Shown: one piece after another, positions 51,232 through 60,156 of the stretch
How positions within the stretch are numbered: the stretch's first letter is position 1
Layout of the letters: every line of letters starts with the position of its first letter
Source of the DNA: VXOI01 sp965261945
GTDB lineage: Bacteria; Chloroflexota; Dehalococcoidia; Lucifugimonadales; UBA3495
Assembly: GCA_965261945.1 (NCBI GenBank)
Contig: CBDHEF010000002.1
Coordinates: 1,984,001 to 2,048,000, forward strand
DNA: 64,000 nucleotides
Reading direction: 5' to 3'
Notes under the pieces: model-generated
The model's input: the letters and a program-made list of their open reading frames with translations, nothing else
What the model was told of the DNA's origin: nothing
Database searches by the model: none
Made by a program: the position numbers and the translations under genes

Positions 51232-52644
51232 CTATCCGCCCTCGTAAAGCACCGTCTCCGGGGCGAAGGCGGCCCAGGCGAACCAGAAGTGGTTGCCGTG
51301 GACGATGGGCGTCAGGGACTGCCCCGCCAGCGGCCCGGCGACCGCCTGTCCCAGCACGTTCCACGTCGAGCCGGTCTGCTCGTCGGCGAAGCCGTCGCCC
51401 TCGGCGCGGAAGGTCAGCGTCTGCCCGTCCAGCTCGGCCTCGAATACGCCGGTGGAGCCGACGTCCTTGGAGTCCGCGATGCGAGACTGGTCGAGGGCCG
51501 AGGCGGTGCCTGGCCGGAACAGCGCCACGATGTCCCGCCCATCCGCCGAATAGTTGACGGCCCGCTCCTCCTCCAGCGTCAGGAAGGGGAATGCCAACGG
51601 CTGTCCGTCGAGAGTAAGCGCGGCCACCCGCTCCATGGGCAGCAGGCGCTCGTCGGGACGGCCCTTGAAGAGGAACGGCGACTGGTCGGCGCGGTCATAT
51701 CCGCTGTACGGGTTCTGGCCATAGCTGCGTGAGTGCCCGGTTTCCCGGGAAAGCACATCGGCGTCCGGGAACGCGACTTTGAAGTCGCGCCACGACACTA
51801 ACTGCGCCGGAAGCAGGTCCAGTTGGTAGCCCGCATAAGCGCCGACGATGCCCTCGCCTGTAAGTTGCTGCCACCAGCTCTCCGTCTGCCGATCCCACAT
51901 CACCAGGTCGCTGTGGCGCAGGTTGCCCGATACGCCGAAGTCCAGCGTCGCCTCTCCCACCCGCCGGTCAAAGGCCACCGCCGAGTTGCACAGCGGGCAG
52001 AAAGTGACCGACACCGGCACCCCTCCCAGCGTATCGTTGGCAATCTCGTGCCAGGTCAGTATCGCCAGGGGATAGGCCCGGGCCGCGCCGTTGATTTCCA
52101 GCGCGACCACCGGCTGCACGTCCTCCAGCCAGGTGTCCGCGTCGGCGATGCTCTCGAACTGCGGGTCGTCCAGCGGCGGGATGCCGTCGCGGGGGACGCC
52201 GCCGGAGAGGAATTCGTCGTAGGGGACGGTGTGCAGGCTGAAGTTGGTCAGCCACCGCCCCCGGCCAAACCGGGCAGAGTCTAGGGCGTTCTGAAAGTCC
52301 GGGTCCGGGTCCACTATCGGGACGGGCCAGTCCGAAACTGTGGTTGTGGCGGCGGAGGACGCAGCAGTGGCCGATGGCTCTGCCGTTGGCTGATCGGCGG
52401 TGGCTGTCGCAGGGGCAGCCGTCATGGTCCGCCCCGTGGGCCGGGGCGCCGCCGTCGAGGTTGCAACAGGGTCAGCCACGGCAGTCGGGACGTTATGGGT
52501 AGCTGCGGGTGTGGTGGTTGGAATATCTTCGGGCGGGAGGCCGATTCCGACGCAGGCCAGCGCCAGCAGGCTGAGGGCGGCCAGCATTAAGCCGGCCAGG
52601 ACGCTGGGCCGGCCGACGCGGCTAAAAAAGGTTGCCGCGCCCAA
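51232..52644 (-). CDS. DUF3179 lipoprotein
   Basis: A 470-residue lipoprotein. Signal peptide with lipobox LALAC (Cys31) is followed by an about 75-residue Thr/Ala/Pro linker and the DUF3179 domain: DGIPPLDDPQFESIADADTW, ALEINGAARAYPLAILTWHE, then the conserved TFCPLCNSAVAFDRRVG. Cys-x-x-Cys and the HSDLVMWDRQTESWWQQLTG segment are hallmarks. Function of the domain is unknown; it is extracytoplasmic. The gene overlaps the CcdA-like gene start by 23 bp, suggesting coupled expression with a thiol-redox protein. That fits the conserved Cys pair. Confidence 0.9.
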   Translation of the reverse strand: MGAATFFSRVGRPSVLAGLMLAALSLLALACVGIGLPPEDIPTTTPAATHNVPTAVADPVATSTAAPRPTGRTMTAAPATATADQPTAEPSATAASSAATTTVSDWPVPIVDPDPDFQNALDSARFGRGRWLTNFSLHTVPYDEFLSGGVPRDGIPPLDDPQFESIADADTWLEDVQPVVALEINGAARAYPLAILTWHEIANDTLGGVPVSVTFCPLCNSAVAFDRRVGEATLDFGVSGNLRHSDLVMWDRQTESWWQQLTGEGIVGAYAGYQLDLLPAQLVSWRDFKVAFPDADVLSRETGHSRSYGQNPYSGYDRADQSPFLFKGRPDERLLPMERVAALTLDGQPLAFPFLTLEEERAVNYSADGRDIVALFRPGTASALDQSRIADSKDVGSTGVFEAELDGQTLTFRAEGDGFADEQTGSTWNVLGQAVAGPLAGQSLTPIVHGNHFWFAWAAFAPETVLYEGG

Positions 52645-53521
52645 CGGTCAACCAATAAAAGACGATATAGGCTCCGGCAATAACCATGAAGGCGGCGGCG
52701 ATGGGCTGGATGTAGGGCAGGACGCGGCGCATCAGGCGCACCATGGCGCCCTTGAATATCGCCATGCCCAAGGTCATCACCATTATCACCAGCCCCATTC
52801 CGAAGGCATACAGGAAGAAGTTGCCCGCCACCTGCAACAGCGAGTCGGTGGCGCTGCCGATGCCCACCACGGCGATGAAGATGGGCAAAGTGCAACTCAA
52901 AGACGCGGTGCCATAAGAGAGGCCGAAGGTGAAGAAGCTGCGGACGCTCACGGTGTTGGGGTTCCCCAAGCGGTCGGCGGCGCGGGCGGCGATGCCGGTG
53001 TAGAGCTTGCCGCCCGCCACCATCCAGGCGCCTGTCCCGACAAGGACGGCGCCGATAATCAGGCCGAGCCAGGGCAGCAGGTCGCTGATGAACGACGCTG
53101 ACAGCCCCACCGCACCGCCGGCAACTCCGAAAAGCAGGATGAACCCGGCAGACACCGAACCACCCACCACCAGACCGCGCAGTATCGCGGCTACTGGCCC
53201 GGGGCGGTCCTCCTCTGCCAGGTTGGAGCCGAGATACAGCCCCAAGTAGGCGGGGAGCATGGCAAACCCGCAGGGATTGACCGCCGAGGCCATACCGGCT
53301 GCGAATGCGAACAGGGCGGTGCCCCCAATCAGACCGCCGAGAAACTTCTGGGAGTTCCCCGACAGCTTGCCCTCGACGAACAGATTGACCGGGTCAATCC
53401 CGCCCCCGCTGCCGGCCGCCAACGCGCCGCCAACGGCCACAGCCAGCGCCGCCGCCGCGACCAGGGCCGTTACCGTCCAGGTGCGCCCCTGACCCGCCAG
53501 ATACCTTTCTATTACAGCCAC
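52622..53521 (-). CDS. CcdA/DsbD-like cytochrome c biogenesis membrane protein
   Basis: A 299-residue protein with seven to eight helices. It moves reducing equivalents across the membrane for cytochrome c maturation or disulfide reduction. Conserved Cys lie in NPCGFAMLPAYLGLYLGSNL (helix 1 of the core) and SCTLPIFIAVVGIGSATD, facing each other in the family. An extra N-terminal helix (TWTVTALVAAAALAVAVGG) precedes the core. The gene is followed by DUF3179 with a 23-bp overlap. Confidence 0.9.
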   Translation of the reverse strand: MAVIERYLAGQGRTWTVTALVAAAALAVAVGGALAAGSGGGIDPVNLFVEGKLSGNSQKFLGGLIGGTALFAFAAGMASAVNPCGFAMLPAYLGLYLGSNLAEEDRPGPVAAILRGLVVGGSVSAGFILLFGVAGGAVGLSASFISDLLPWLGLIIGAVLVGTGAWMVAGGKLYTGIAARAADRLGNPNTVSVRSFFTFGLSYGTASLSCTLPIFIAVVGIGSATDSLLQVAGNFFLYAFGMGLVIMVMTLGMAIFKGAMVRLMRRVLPYIQPIAAAFMVIAGAYIVFYWLTVGRGNLF

Positions 53522-53594
53522 CTGACCACCACTCGCCGATGCAATGCTTATAGATTGAATACGCTATGAAAATAGCAATGGATTTCCGGGAACT

Positions 53595-53630
53595 CCCTCA
53601 CCCTAACTCTCTCCCAGGGGGAGAGAGGAC
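53595..53630. repeat. C-rich palindromic intergenic repeat
   Basis: CCTCACCCTAACTCTCTCCC then AGGGGGAGAGAGG, same family as 5163 and 34944, between the CcdA gene and the BtuF-like gene. Confidence 0.7.
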
Positions 53631-53648
53631 TTTTATTATCAGAGATTT

Positions 53649-54572
53649 TTACCGGAAGGGCTGAGGGTCGAAGATTCCGGGCGGGGCCAGACCCTCAAAG
53701 CGCTCCGGGTGCAGGACTTCGGCCAGCCCTTCCAGCACGTCCACGACACGCGGCCCGTGACGGCTGGGGATGCGCCCGTCGAACACGTGGGCCCGTCCGT
53801 CGCGCACTGCCGGCAGGTCATCCCAGCCGGGCAGTATTGTCAGCTTGTCCTCAGCTTCCTGCCGCGAGCGTTCCGGGCCGAAGGCGCAGGGCATGATCAT
53901 CAGATACTCCGGCGCGTAATTCCGCACCTCGTCCCATGACAGCTCCCGGGAGTGTCCGCGCGGAATGGCCAGCCCTTCCTCACCGCCGGCCATCTCCGAA
54001 ATCTCCGGCAGCCATTGCCCGGTATTGCGCAGCGGGTCCAGCCAGTCCAGACATACGACACGGGGGCGCCTGGCATCCGGGGGCACTCCGTCCGTTACCC
54101 TCTCGACCCGCGCTTCCAGCGACTCGCGCAACTCGCTGCCTCGCCCAGGGACTCCGGCGGCGTTGGCGAGGTTTGTGACATTTTGCAGGATGTCTTCGAT
54201 CCCGCTGGGGCGGATGCTCAGTATCTCCGGCTGGTAGTCCAGCGCCCTGGCCGCCGTCTCGAAGACCGAGCCGCTGGCAATGGCGCAGACCTCGCAGAGT
54301 TCCTGCGTGATTATCAGGTCGGGGCGCAGGCGGGCCAGCAGCTCCTCGTCGATCCAGTACATGGGGTTGTTGTTGGCGCGGGCCTGCTGCACCAGTGCGT
54401 CAATCTCTCCGCTGTCCAGGTGATTGATGTTCCGCAGGCTGTGGCTGACCACCGGTCGCGCCGCCGCCTCTTCGGGGTAGTCGCAGGCATAGGACACGCC
54501 CACCAAGTCGTCGCCCAACCCCAGGGCGAACACCATCTCGGTAGCGCTGGGAAGCAGAGAGGCTATACGCAT
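53649..54572 (-). CDS. BtuF-like cobalamin-binding protein without signal peptide
   Basis: A 307-residue substrate-binding-protein fold of the BtuF/FecB type. It starts MRIASLLPSATEMVFALGLG with no signal peptide; the ATG at 54572 has GAGG eight bases upstream. Family features are DLVGVSYACDYPEEA, RPDLIITQELCEVCA and RAHVFDGRIPSRHGPRVVDV. Cytosolic relatives of this type are linked to cobalamin salvage. Given methylmalonyl-CoA epimerase in the window, B12 dependence is plausible. No ABC permease or ATPase is adjacent. Confidence 0.83.
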   Translation of the reverse strand: MRIASLLPSATEMVFALGLGDDLVGVSYACDYPEEAAARPVVSHSLRNINHLDSGEIDALVQQARANNNPMYWIDEELLARLRPDLIITQELCEVCAIASGSVFETAARALDYQPEILSIRPSGIEDILQNVTNLANAAGVPGRGSELRESLEARVERVTDGVPPDARRPRVVCLDWLDPLRNTGQWLPEISEMAGGEEGLAIPRGHSRELSWDEVRNYAPEYLMIMPCAFGPERSRQEAEDKLTILPGWDDLPAVRDGRAHVFDGRIPSRHGPRVVDVLEGLAEVLHPERFEGLAPPGIFDPQPFR

Positions 54573-54640
54573 CGGCCCATCCTCGGTTCTGCAAGTGCCG
54601 TCAGTATAAATCTGCGTTCCGGCGGCACACAAGTTAAGTC

Positions 54641-55762
54641 TCACGCGGGTTCTGGCGGTTGCAAAACCGCAACGTCGCCCTGGTAAATGTAATCTTGTAA
54701 ATTCTTTAGATGTGGGTCCAGTGCCGCTATCACTGCGTTATCCCGTTGCTCTTCAATCAAATTCCTCACGAATCGCACAAGACTTTCTGCGTTATGGGAT
54801 TTGTGCGGTGGCCACCAGTTATTCGTAACATAGTACCGTCCCCCGTACAGTCGGCTCCAATACCTCTGGTGACCGCTGATCTCTCTCCCTTCTTCCTGGC
54901 GACGCAATAGGGAGAAGCCACCGAGTTGCAAATCCATGACGTCGCGGCAGTATGCCAGGTCTGTCAGGTTCCGCAAACGACCTTCGCCCAATAGCGTGGG
55001 TTGATCGTCCAAGAGTGTCCGCATCAAGCCTCGGACAATGCCCTGAAACTTGTCGCTTGGCGTGTACCGGCTAGACCCTTGCTGGTTTTTCAGGATCTTT
55101 CTATGTTTCCCCAATTTTTGCGGGGGCTGGGAAATGCGGCTTGGGCGATCGTTTTCCGCCAAACTCAACAGCTTCACTGACCTGACAAACAATTCAGAAG
55201 TGTCGGCAACGGATTCGGCGCTTTTCAAAGTCGGAGCCAGCATCTCGCTTGCGAACCTCTCGTTGGTCAGCAGATGCCAACGAATGGACGGATACGCTTC
55301 CTGCAATCTGCTGAATACGTCCTCCAGAGGCCCCTGAACTCCGCGGTGCACTTTGGGGGAAACGAAATAGATGTCCCGCTTGGTATCCGACGGATGGTAG
55401 GCGTCCAGGACCAGCTTTGTCCGAAGCAACTTCTTCAAGACTCTTATATGTGGGCCTCCTACGTAATTCAGCCCCGCCTCATGAAAGGCGACTTCCATTG
55501 CGTGAACCCCGCCATCTTGGTCCACGCCCACCACGTCAATTTCCGCCTGCCGCAAGAATTGACCGCTATCTTTTGTCCCCTTGAAGACGCGGCCGTCGCG
55601 ATCAAATCGTTCTCGCATTTCTTGGAACGCGCTCTCCAAAGCGTCATCCCCCATACCATTGGTCCAGGGCACTGACGCCTTCCAGTTGGCCTGTACCAGC
55701 CAGCACTGCTTGACATGCCGCAAATAGGAATATCCGAGGGATTCGCCAATCTCGATTTTCAT
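54641..55762 (-). CDS. hypothetical protein, possible nuclease-like
   Basis: A 373-residue protein starting at ATG 55762 (MKIEIGESLGYSYLRHVKQC). It is lower in GC than its neighbours. An acidic core reads EIDVVGVDQDGGVHAMEVAF (Glu74, Asp76 and Glu90), a spacing loosely like PD-(D/E)xK nucleases, although the Lys is replaced by Ala. The rest has KRDIYFVSPKVHRGVQ and ERFASEMLAPTL and a C-terminal NLQDYIYQGDVAVLQ. No known family was recognised by eye. It may be transferred or defence-related, but that is inference. Confidence 0.55.
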   Translation of the reverse strand: MKIEIGESLGYSYLRHVKQCWLVQANWKASVPWTNGMGDDALESAFQEMRERFDRDGRVFKGTKDSGQFLRQAEIDVVGVDQDGGVHAMEVAFHEAGLNYVGGPHIRVLKKLLRTKLVLDAYHPSDTKRDIYFVSPKVHRGVQGPLEDVFSRLQEAYPSIRWHLLTNERFASEMLAPTLKSAESVADTSELFVRSVKLLSLAENDRPSRISQPPQKLGKHRKILKNQQGSSRYTPSDKFQGIVRGLMRTLLDDQPTLLGEGRLRNLTDLAYCRDVMDLQLGGFSLLRRQEEGREISGHQRYWSRLYGGRYYVTNNWWPPHKSHNAESLVRFVRNLIEEQRDNAVIAALDPHLKNLQDYIYQGDVAVLQPPEPA

Positions 55763-55841
55763 TGCCTTTTTCTTCTCCGCAGTATACCCGGCATCATAGG
55801 GCCATCCTTGTACTGCCGCGCCTAACCGCTCACCGATGCAG

Positions 55842-55865
55842 CGCCATGATACACGCCATGATACA
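55842..55865. repeat. 12-bp perfect tandem doublet upstream of folD
   Basis: CGCCATGATACA repeated exactly at 55842-55853 and 55854-55865, 36 bp before the folD start. Confidence 0.9.
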
Positions 55866-55900
55866 ATCTCCCAACATAAGCTGCATTGGGAGACGTGGCG

Positions 55901-56791
55901 GTGGCGGCCAAGATTTTGTCCGGGAGCGACCTGTCGGCTGAGATACGCGGCGAAGTCGCGTCCGGCGTTGTCGAGATGCAGGAGAAGCACGGAGTGACGC
56001 CCGGCCTGGCGGTGGTGCTGGTGGGCGGCGACCCGGCGTCGGCGGTGTATGTTGCCAACAAACGGAGAGCCTGCCAGCAGGCCGGACTGTTCAGCGATTC
56101 CGTTCACCTGCCCGGCACGGCGACCGAAGCTGAAATCCTTGCGGCCGTCAATGGGTACAGCGAAGACCCGCGAATTCACGGCATCCTGGTGCAGCTCCCT
56201 TTGCCTGGCGGGATTGACCAGTACCGCATAGTCGAAGCCATCGCCCCGTACAAGGACGTTGACGGCATCCATCCCTACAACCTGGGCAAGCTGCTCCAGG
56301 GCCGCCCCGACTTCGCGCCCTGCACCCCCGCCGGCATCGTCGAACTGCTGATACGCAACGGCCACGACCCCAACGGCGCCAACGTGGCGATATGCGGGCG
56401 CAGCGACATCGTGGGCAAGCCGCTGGCGGCCCTGCTGATGCAGCGAGGGCGCGGCGGCAACGCCACGGTCACCGTCTGCCACACCCGCACCCTCAACCTG
56501 GGCGACGTCACCCGCAATGCCGACATACTGGTGGCGGCAATTGGGCGGCCTGCGGCTATTACGGCCGATATGGTCAGGGATGGCGCGGTGGTAGTCGACG
56601 TGGGCATCAACCGCGTCCCGGATGGCTCGGCCCGGCGCGGCTACCGGCTGATGGGCGACGTGGATTTCGAGGCGGTCTCCGAAAAGGCCGCGGCCATAAC
56701 GCCCGTCCCAGGCGGCGTCGGCCCCATGACCATCGCCATGCTGCTGGTCAACACCCTCACCGCCGCCCGCATCAGCATCCACGGGCATTAG
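55901..56791 (+). CDS. folD: bifunctional methylenetetrahydrofolate dehydrogenase/cyclohydrolase
   Basis: A 296-residue enzyme of one-carbon metabolism that oxidises 5,10-methylene-THF with NADP and hydrolyses the methenyl form to 10-formyl-THF. The GTG at 55901 has GGGAG eight bases upstream; the TTG at 55886 and the GTG at 55895 are alternatives. The Tyr50-x-x-x-Lys54 motif (SAVYVANKRRACQQAG), VDGIHPYNLGKLL, GRSDIVGKPLA (NADP loop) and PVPGGVGPMTIAMLL are all present. Next to queA, 7 bp downstream on the same strand. Confidence 0.96.
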   Translation: MAAKILSGSDLSAEIRGEVASGVVEMQEKHGVTPGLAVVLVGGDPASAVYVANKRRACQQAGLFSDSVHLPGTATEAEILAAVNGYSEDPRIHGILVQLPLPGGIDQYRIVEAIAPYKDVDGIHPYNLGKLLQGRPDFAPCTPAGIVELLIRNGHDPNGANVAICGRSDIVGKPLAALLMQRGRGGNATVTVCHTRTLNLGDVTRNADILVAAIGRPAAITADMVRDGAVVVDVGINRVPDGSARRGYRLMGDVDFEAVSEKAAAITPVPGGVGPMTIAMLLVNTLTAARISIHGH

Positions 56792-56798
56792 TCGCTCC

Positions 56799-57941
56799 GT
56801 GCATTCCAGGCAACCGGACTTGTCCGTGCGAACCAGCGATTTCGACTACGAACTGCCCTCCGAACTCATTGCCCAGACGCCAGTGGAGCCGCGCGATTCT
56901 TCCCGCCTGCTGATGCTGGACCGGGCCACCGGCAGGACGGAGCACCGCAGCTTTACCGATATTCCGGGCTATCTGCGCCCCGGCGACCTGATGGTATTCA
57001 ACCAGAGCCGGGTGATTCCCGCCCGGCTGTTCGGAGTGCGCGACGACAACGGCGGGCGGGTGGAGTTGCTGCTGCTGCGCCGCGAGGCCGAGGGCGTGTG
57101 GGAGGCGCTGGCCCGCCCGGGCCGCCGCCTGCGCCCCGGCGCGACTGTAACTGTAATTCCACCCGGCAGGGAATTCCCCCAATCCAGCCTTCCCCCTGCT
57201 GGGGAGGAAGACAGACCAGACGCACCCCTGACCGTCGAAATCCTGGAATCGCGGGCCAACGGAGCCAAGGCTGTCCGGCTGTCATCGGAGGATGCGATCG
57301 ATCGCATGGGGCATACGCCGCTGCCGCCCTACATCCGCCGGACGCTGGAGGACCCGGAGCGCTACCAGACGGTCTACGCCCGCCAGCCCGGCAGCGCCGC
57401 CGCCCCTACCGCGGGCCTGCATTTCACGCCGGAATTGCTCTCCCGCATCCGCGCCGCCGGAGTGGAGACCGCGTTTGTCACGCTGCACGTCGGGCTGGAT
57501 ACCTTCCGTCCCATTCAGGAGGAAGACCCCACGAAGCACACCATACACACGGAGCGCTACTCCCTGGACAGCGACGCAGCCGACGCCCTGAACCGCGCCC
57601 GGGGCGAGGGCAGGCGCACCATTGCCGTCGGAACCACCAGCGTCCGCGTGCTGGAGCAGGCCGCCGCCGACGCCGCGAGGGATGGCCGGGCAGTCTTCGC
57701 GCCGGTGGAGGCCGACGCCGGCATTTATATCCTCCCCGGCCACCGCTTCCGCGCCGTGGACGCGACGCTCACCAACTTCCACCTGCCCCGCTCGACCCTG
57801 CTGATGCTGGTCTCGGCCTTCGCCCAGCACGGAGCGGACGAGGGAACTTCGGGACGGGACATGATACTGGGTGTCTACACCGAGGCCATCCGGCAGCGTT
57901 ACCGCTTCTACAGCTTCGGCGACGCCATGCTGATTGTGTAG
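56799..57941 (+). CDS. queA: S-adenosylmethionine:tRNA ribosyltransferase-isomerase
   Basis: A 380-residue enzyme of queuosine synthesis. It transfers the ribosyl of SAM to preQ1-tRNA. Motifs are SDFDYELPSELIAQTPVEPR, RDSSRLLMLDR, GDLMVFNQSRVIPARLFG, GSAAAPTAGLHFTPELLSRI and THEVGLDTFRPI-like VTLHVGLDTFRPIQEE. The GTG at 56799 has no clear ribosome site; GTG at 56826 (directly before RTSDFDYELP) is an alternative. A repeat-derived segment (57163-57215; residues 122-139) adds GREFPQSSLPPAGEEDRPD in the loop before the next strand. folD is just upstream. Confidence 0.95.
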   Translation: MHSRQPDLSVRTSDFDYELPSELIAQTPVEPRDSSRLLMLDRATGRTEHRSFTDIPGYLRPGDLMVFNQSRVIPARLFGVRDDNGGRVELLLLRREAEGVWEALARPGRRLRPGATVTVIPPGREFPQSSLPPAGEEDRPDAPLTVEILESRANGAKAVRLSSEDAIDRMGHTPLPPYIRRTLEDPERYQTVYARQPGSAAAPTAGLHFTPELLSRIRAAGVETAFVTLHVGLDTFRPIQEEDPTKHTIHTERYSLDSDAADALNRARGEGRRTIAVGTTSVRVLEQAAADAARDGRAVFAPVEADAGIYILPGHRFRAVDATLTNFHLPRSTLLMLVSAFAQHGADEGTSGRDMILGVYTEAIRQRYRFYSFGDAMLIV

Positions 57942-57977
57942 CCGGGTCGGGCTGGCCTTCGGGTGAGTCGCAACCGT

Positions 57978-58772
57978 TCAGCCGACGCTCAAACGGATGT
58001 CGCCCAGCCCCTCGAAGGTGAAGGCTGCTTCGTCGCCGGGGTTCAGGAACTTGGTGCTTACAATGCTGCCGGTCATCACCAGCATACCCGGTTGCAATTC
58101 CTTGCCTCTCCCGGCCAGGGTATTGGCCAGCCAGGCCAGCGCGTCCAGAGGATGCCCCAGCACGTCGCGCCCGTAGCCCTCACCGGCAGGCTGCCCGTTG
58201 ATGGTCATCGCGCCCTTGGAGCCTTCCAGGTCGAGGTTCTGCCAGTCCGCCTGTTCCCGCCCCAGCACCACGCCGGCGTTCCAGGCGTTGTCGGCGGCGA
58301 CTCCCAGGAAGTAGAGATTGCTGTAATCGGCCCCCCGGTCGTCCACCAGCTCGAAGGCGGGCATCAGGGCGCCCACCGCCGCCGCCACGCCGTCGCGGCC
58401 ATAGGGGGCGCCACTGGCGGGCAGGCCCGATTGCAGGCGCACCGCGACCTCGCACTCCGCCCCCAGCCGGACGTAGCCGGCGGCCTTCACCGCCGCCGGG
58501 GAGTGATGCACACCGCTCTCGAAGACCGCCCCGGCGCAGGGGGCGTCGAACCCGACCATACGCTGCATCACCGGCGTGGTGAGCGCAATCTTGTAGCCGA
58601 CGATTGCCCCTCGCTCCGGCGCCAGCAAAGACTGAAACGCCTCCTGCATATCGTAGGCTTCCTCGATGGTGGCAGGCGAGATGTCATCGGGCAGCGGCTG
58701 GTAGGGCTGCCGGTCGCGGTGTACCTCAAACAGATGCCGGGCCGCTCTTTCCGCCTTGCTCAGTTGGGCCAT
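57978..58772 (-). CDS. 2-keto-4-pentenoate hydratase/fumarylacetoacetate hydrolase-family protein (MhpD-like)
   Basis: A 264-residue MhpD-type hydratase. The ATG at 58772 has GGAGG seven bases upstream. The acidic metal-binding LGAECEVAVRL motif is at about residues 105-115, preceded by GYKIALTTPVMQRMVG and GAVFESGVHHSP. It adds water to 2-hydroxypenta-2,4-dienoate-type products of aromatic ring cleavage. It could follow the bicupin/LLM steps, but they are not in one operon. Convergent with queA. Confidence 0.88.
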   Translation of the reverse strand: MAQLSKAERAARHLFEVHRDRQPYQPLPDDISPATIEEAYDMQEAFQSLLAPERGAIVGYKIALTTPVMQRMVGFDAPCAGAVFESGVHHSPAAVKAAGYVRLGAECEVAVRLQSGLPASGAPYGRDGVAAAVGALMPAFELVDDRGADYSNLYFLGVAADNAWNAGVVLGREQADWQNLDLEGSKGAMTINGQPAGEGYGRDVLGHPLDALAWLANTLAGRGKELQPGMLVMTGSIVSTKFLNPGDEAAFTFEGLGDIRLSVG

Positions 58773-58798
58773 TACGGGACCTCCACAGCGTATGATCA

Positions 58799-58832
58799 TG
58801 TTCCCTCTCCCTTTGGGAGAAGGTAAGGGTAA
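58799..58832. repeat. C-rich palindromic repeat
   Basis: TGTTCCCTCTCCCTTTGGGA followed by GAAGGTAAGGGTAAGGG, same family as 5163, between the MhpD-like gene and the VOC gene. Confidence 0.65.
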
Positions 58833-58855
58833 GGGCATACCCTGCACTATGCGAA

Positions 58856-59227
58856 TTATACAAGTTGCAGCAGTTGCAGCGTGTTTCCGTCGGGATCGCG
58901 GAAGGTGGCGACCCAGCCTCCCCAACTCTCCTGTTCCGGGTGCCGTATGAACTCCACCCCCGCCTCGGCCAGCCGGGCCGCGACGGCGTGGATGTCGGCC
59001 ACGCCCAGGTGGGGCATGAAACGGAAGGGGTCTTTCGACACCCCTGAAACCCGGTCGTGCAGCCCGATATTGAAGCGCACCTCGCCCCCCCCGGGTCCAA
59101 CCAGAGAGAAGGCGATGAAGTCGGGATGCCGGGAGTGCAGGGGCAGTTGCAGCACATCGTTGTAGAAGCGAAACATCCGCTTCAGGTCGTCAGTCCAGAA
59201 TGTGACGCCCACGACTCCTGTAATCAT
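58856..59227 (-). CDS. VOC-family (glyoxalase/bleomycin-resistance fold) protein
   Basis: A 123-residue VOC protein. The ATG at 59227 has GGAGG eight bases upstream. Two babab halves: VTFWTDDLKRMFRFYNDVLQ and IHAVAARLAEAGVEFIRHPE, ending RDPDGNTLQLLQ. The metal-ligand His/Glu positions are incomplete (no His in the first strand), so it may be a ligand-binding or atypical member. It could be a dioxygenase or an antibiotic-binding protein. It is cotranscribed with the MhpD-like gene or stands alone. Confidence 0.82.
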   Translation of the reverse strand: MITGVVGVTFWTDDLKRMFRFYNDVLQLPLHSRHPDFIAFSLVGPGGGEVRFNIGLHDRVSGVSKDPFRFMPHLGVADIHAVAARLAEAGVEFIRHPEQESWGGWVATFRDPDGNTLQLLQLV

Positions 59228-59304
59228 TGCCGAAACCTCCGCAAAACGAAACCGGCCAGTGCGAGACACCGGCCGGTTTCTCCATTACTCTCACAGCACT
59301 GCTA

Positions 59305-59345
59305 CGCCCCCACCCTGACCGTCTACCGGAGGGGGAGGGAGCAAT
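59305..59345. repeat. C-rich palindromic repeat
   Basis: CTACGCCCCCACCCTGACCG then CCGGAGGGGGAGGGAGCAAT. Same family as 34944 and 37739, between the VOC gene and the Fur gene. Confidence 0.65.
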
Positions 59346-59359
59346 GTGGCGTGGCCCGT

Positions 59360-59821
59360 TCAGACTTCCGCCAGTTCTCCCCTGCGCTTGGCGGCGGCGC
59401 AGCGGGGGCACAGGCCGTAGAAGTCGACCCGCTGCCATCCCACCTCGAAGTCGGTGCTGTTGGCGATGCTGTTCCGCAGGCTCACCACCAAGTCGTGGAC
59501 TTCGCTGGCGGTATCGGCGTCAATGACGTTCTCGCACTCAATGCAGACCAAGTTGACGTGCGGCTCCATGTTGGGCTCGTAGCGCGACATCCGCTGAAAA
59601 GGGAGCTCCTGAATCAGACCGCTCTTTTGCAGCACACCCAGCGTCGAGTATATGGTGGCCAGGGTCATCGAAGGGAAGTGGCCGCGCACCCGCTCGTAAA
59701 TCTGCTGCACCGTCGGGTGGTCCTGCGAGTTCAGCACCACTTCGGCGATGGCCAGCCGTTGCGGAGTAACCCGGACGGCCCATTCCCGCATCCGGTCTAC
59801 CAACTCCTGCTGTGTCAACAT
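59360..59821 (-). CDS. Fur-family transcriptional regulator
   Basis: A 153-residue Fur/PerR-type metalloregulator. The N-terminal winged helix (RVTPQRLAIAEVVLNSQDHP, MTLATIYSTLGVLQKSGLIQ) binds DNA. The C-terminal domain has VCIECENVIDADT and a CPRC pair (YGLCPRCAAAKRRGE) for structural zinc. The regulatory metal (Fe or Mn, or peroxide sensing) cannot be decided. The ATG at 59821 is followed upstream by a 90-bp AT-rich stretch (59870-59930) that may hold its operator. No adjacent target gene is evident. Confidence 0.9.
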   Translation of the reverse strand: MLTQQELVDRMREWAVRVTPQRLAIAEVVLNSQDHPTVQQIYERVRGHFPSMTLATIYSTLGVLQKSGLIQELPFQRMSRYEPNMEPHVNLVCIECENVIDADTASEVHDLVVSLRNSIANSTDFEVGWQRVDFYGLCPRCAAAKRRGELAEV

Positions 59822-59956
59822 AGACTGCTCCGGGGCGGCGCTACCACCACCAAGGCGGGCGCTCCGACACCCACCAAATGAATTTCGTAATCTTATCTAA
59901 TATATCCTTATTTGCGAAGACAGACAACCCCGGCGGCCGCGCGTTCAGAGACCTTT

Positions 59957-60073
59957 CGATTCCCTCCCTGGAGGGAGAGGGCTGGAGTGAGGGTGAAATC
60001 CTGGGTCTGTACGGTAGTCGCCCACCACCAGTGACGCCCCAGCCCTGACCCTCTCCCGGGGGGGGGAGGGGGC
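59957..60073. repeat. composite C/G-rich repeat element, second copy
   Basis: GAGAGGGCTGGAGTGAGGGT then GAAATCC, about 40 bp of spacer and ACGCCCCAGCCCTGACCCTC. Same half order as 34876-34990. It ends in a run of nine or more G. It occupies most of the gap between fur and the MetE-like gene. Confidence 0.7.
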
Positions 60074-60156
60074 AATCCCCCCCCGGGGGCCGCGCGTTGG
60101 CGTGAAAGTCTCCGGGTGCATATAATCACCAGAGGCATTGAATAGCGGGAGGAACC

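Noticed and set aside
54641..56788. Very long minus-strand frame across folD
   Set aside because: Only the part from 55762 downward looks like a protein; the rest is the shadow of folD and queA.
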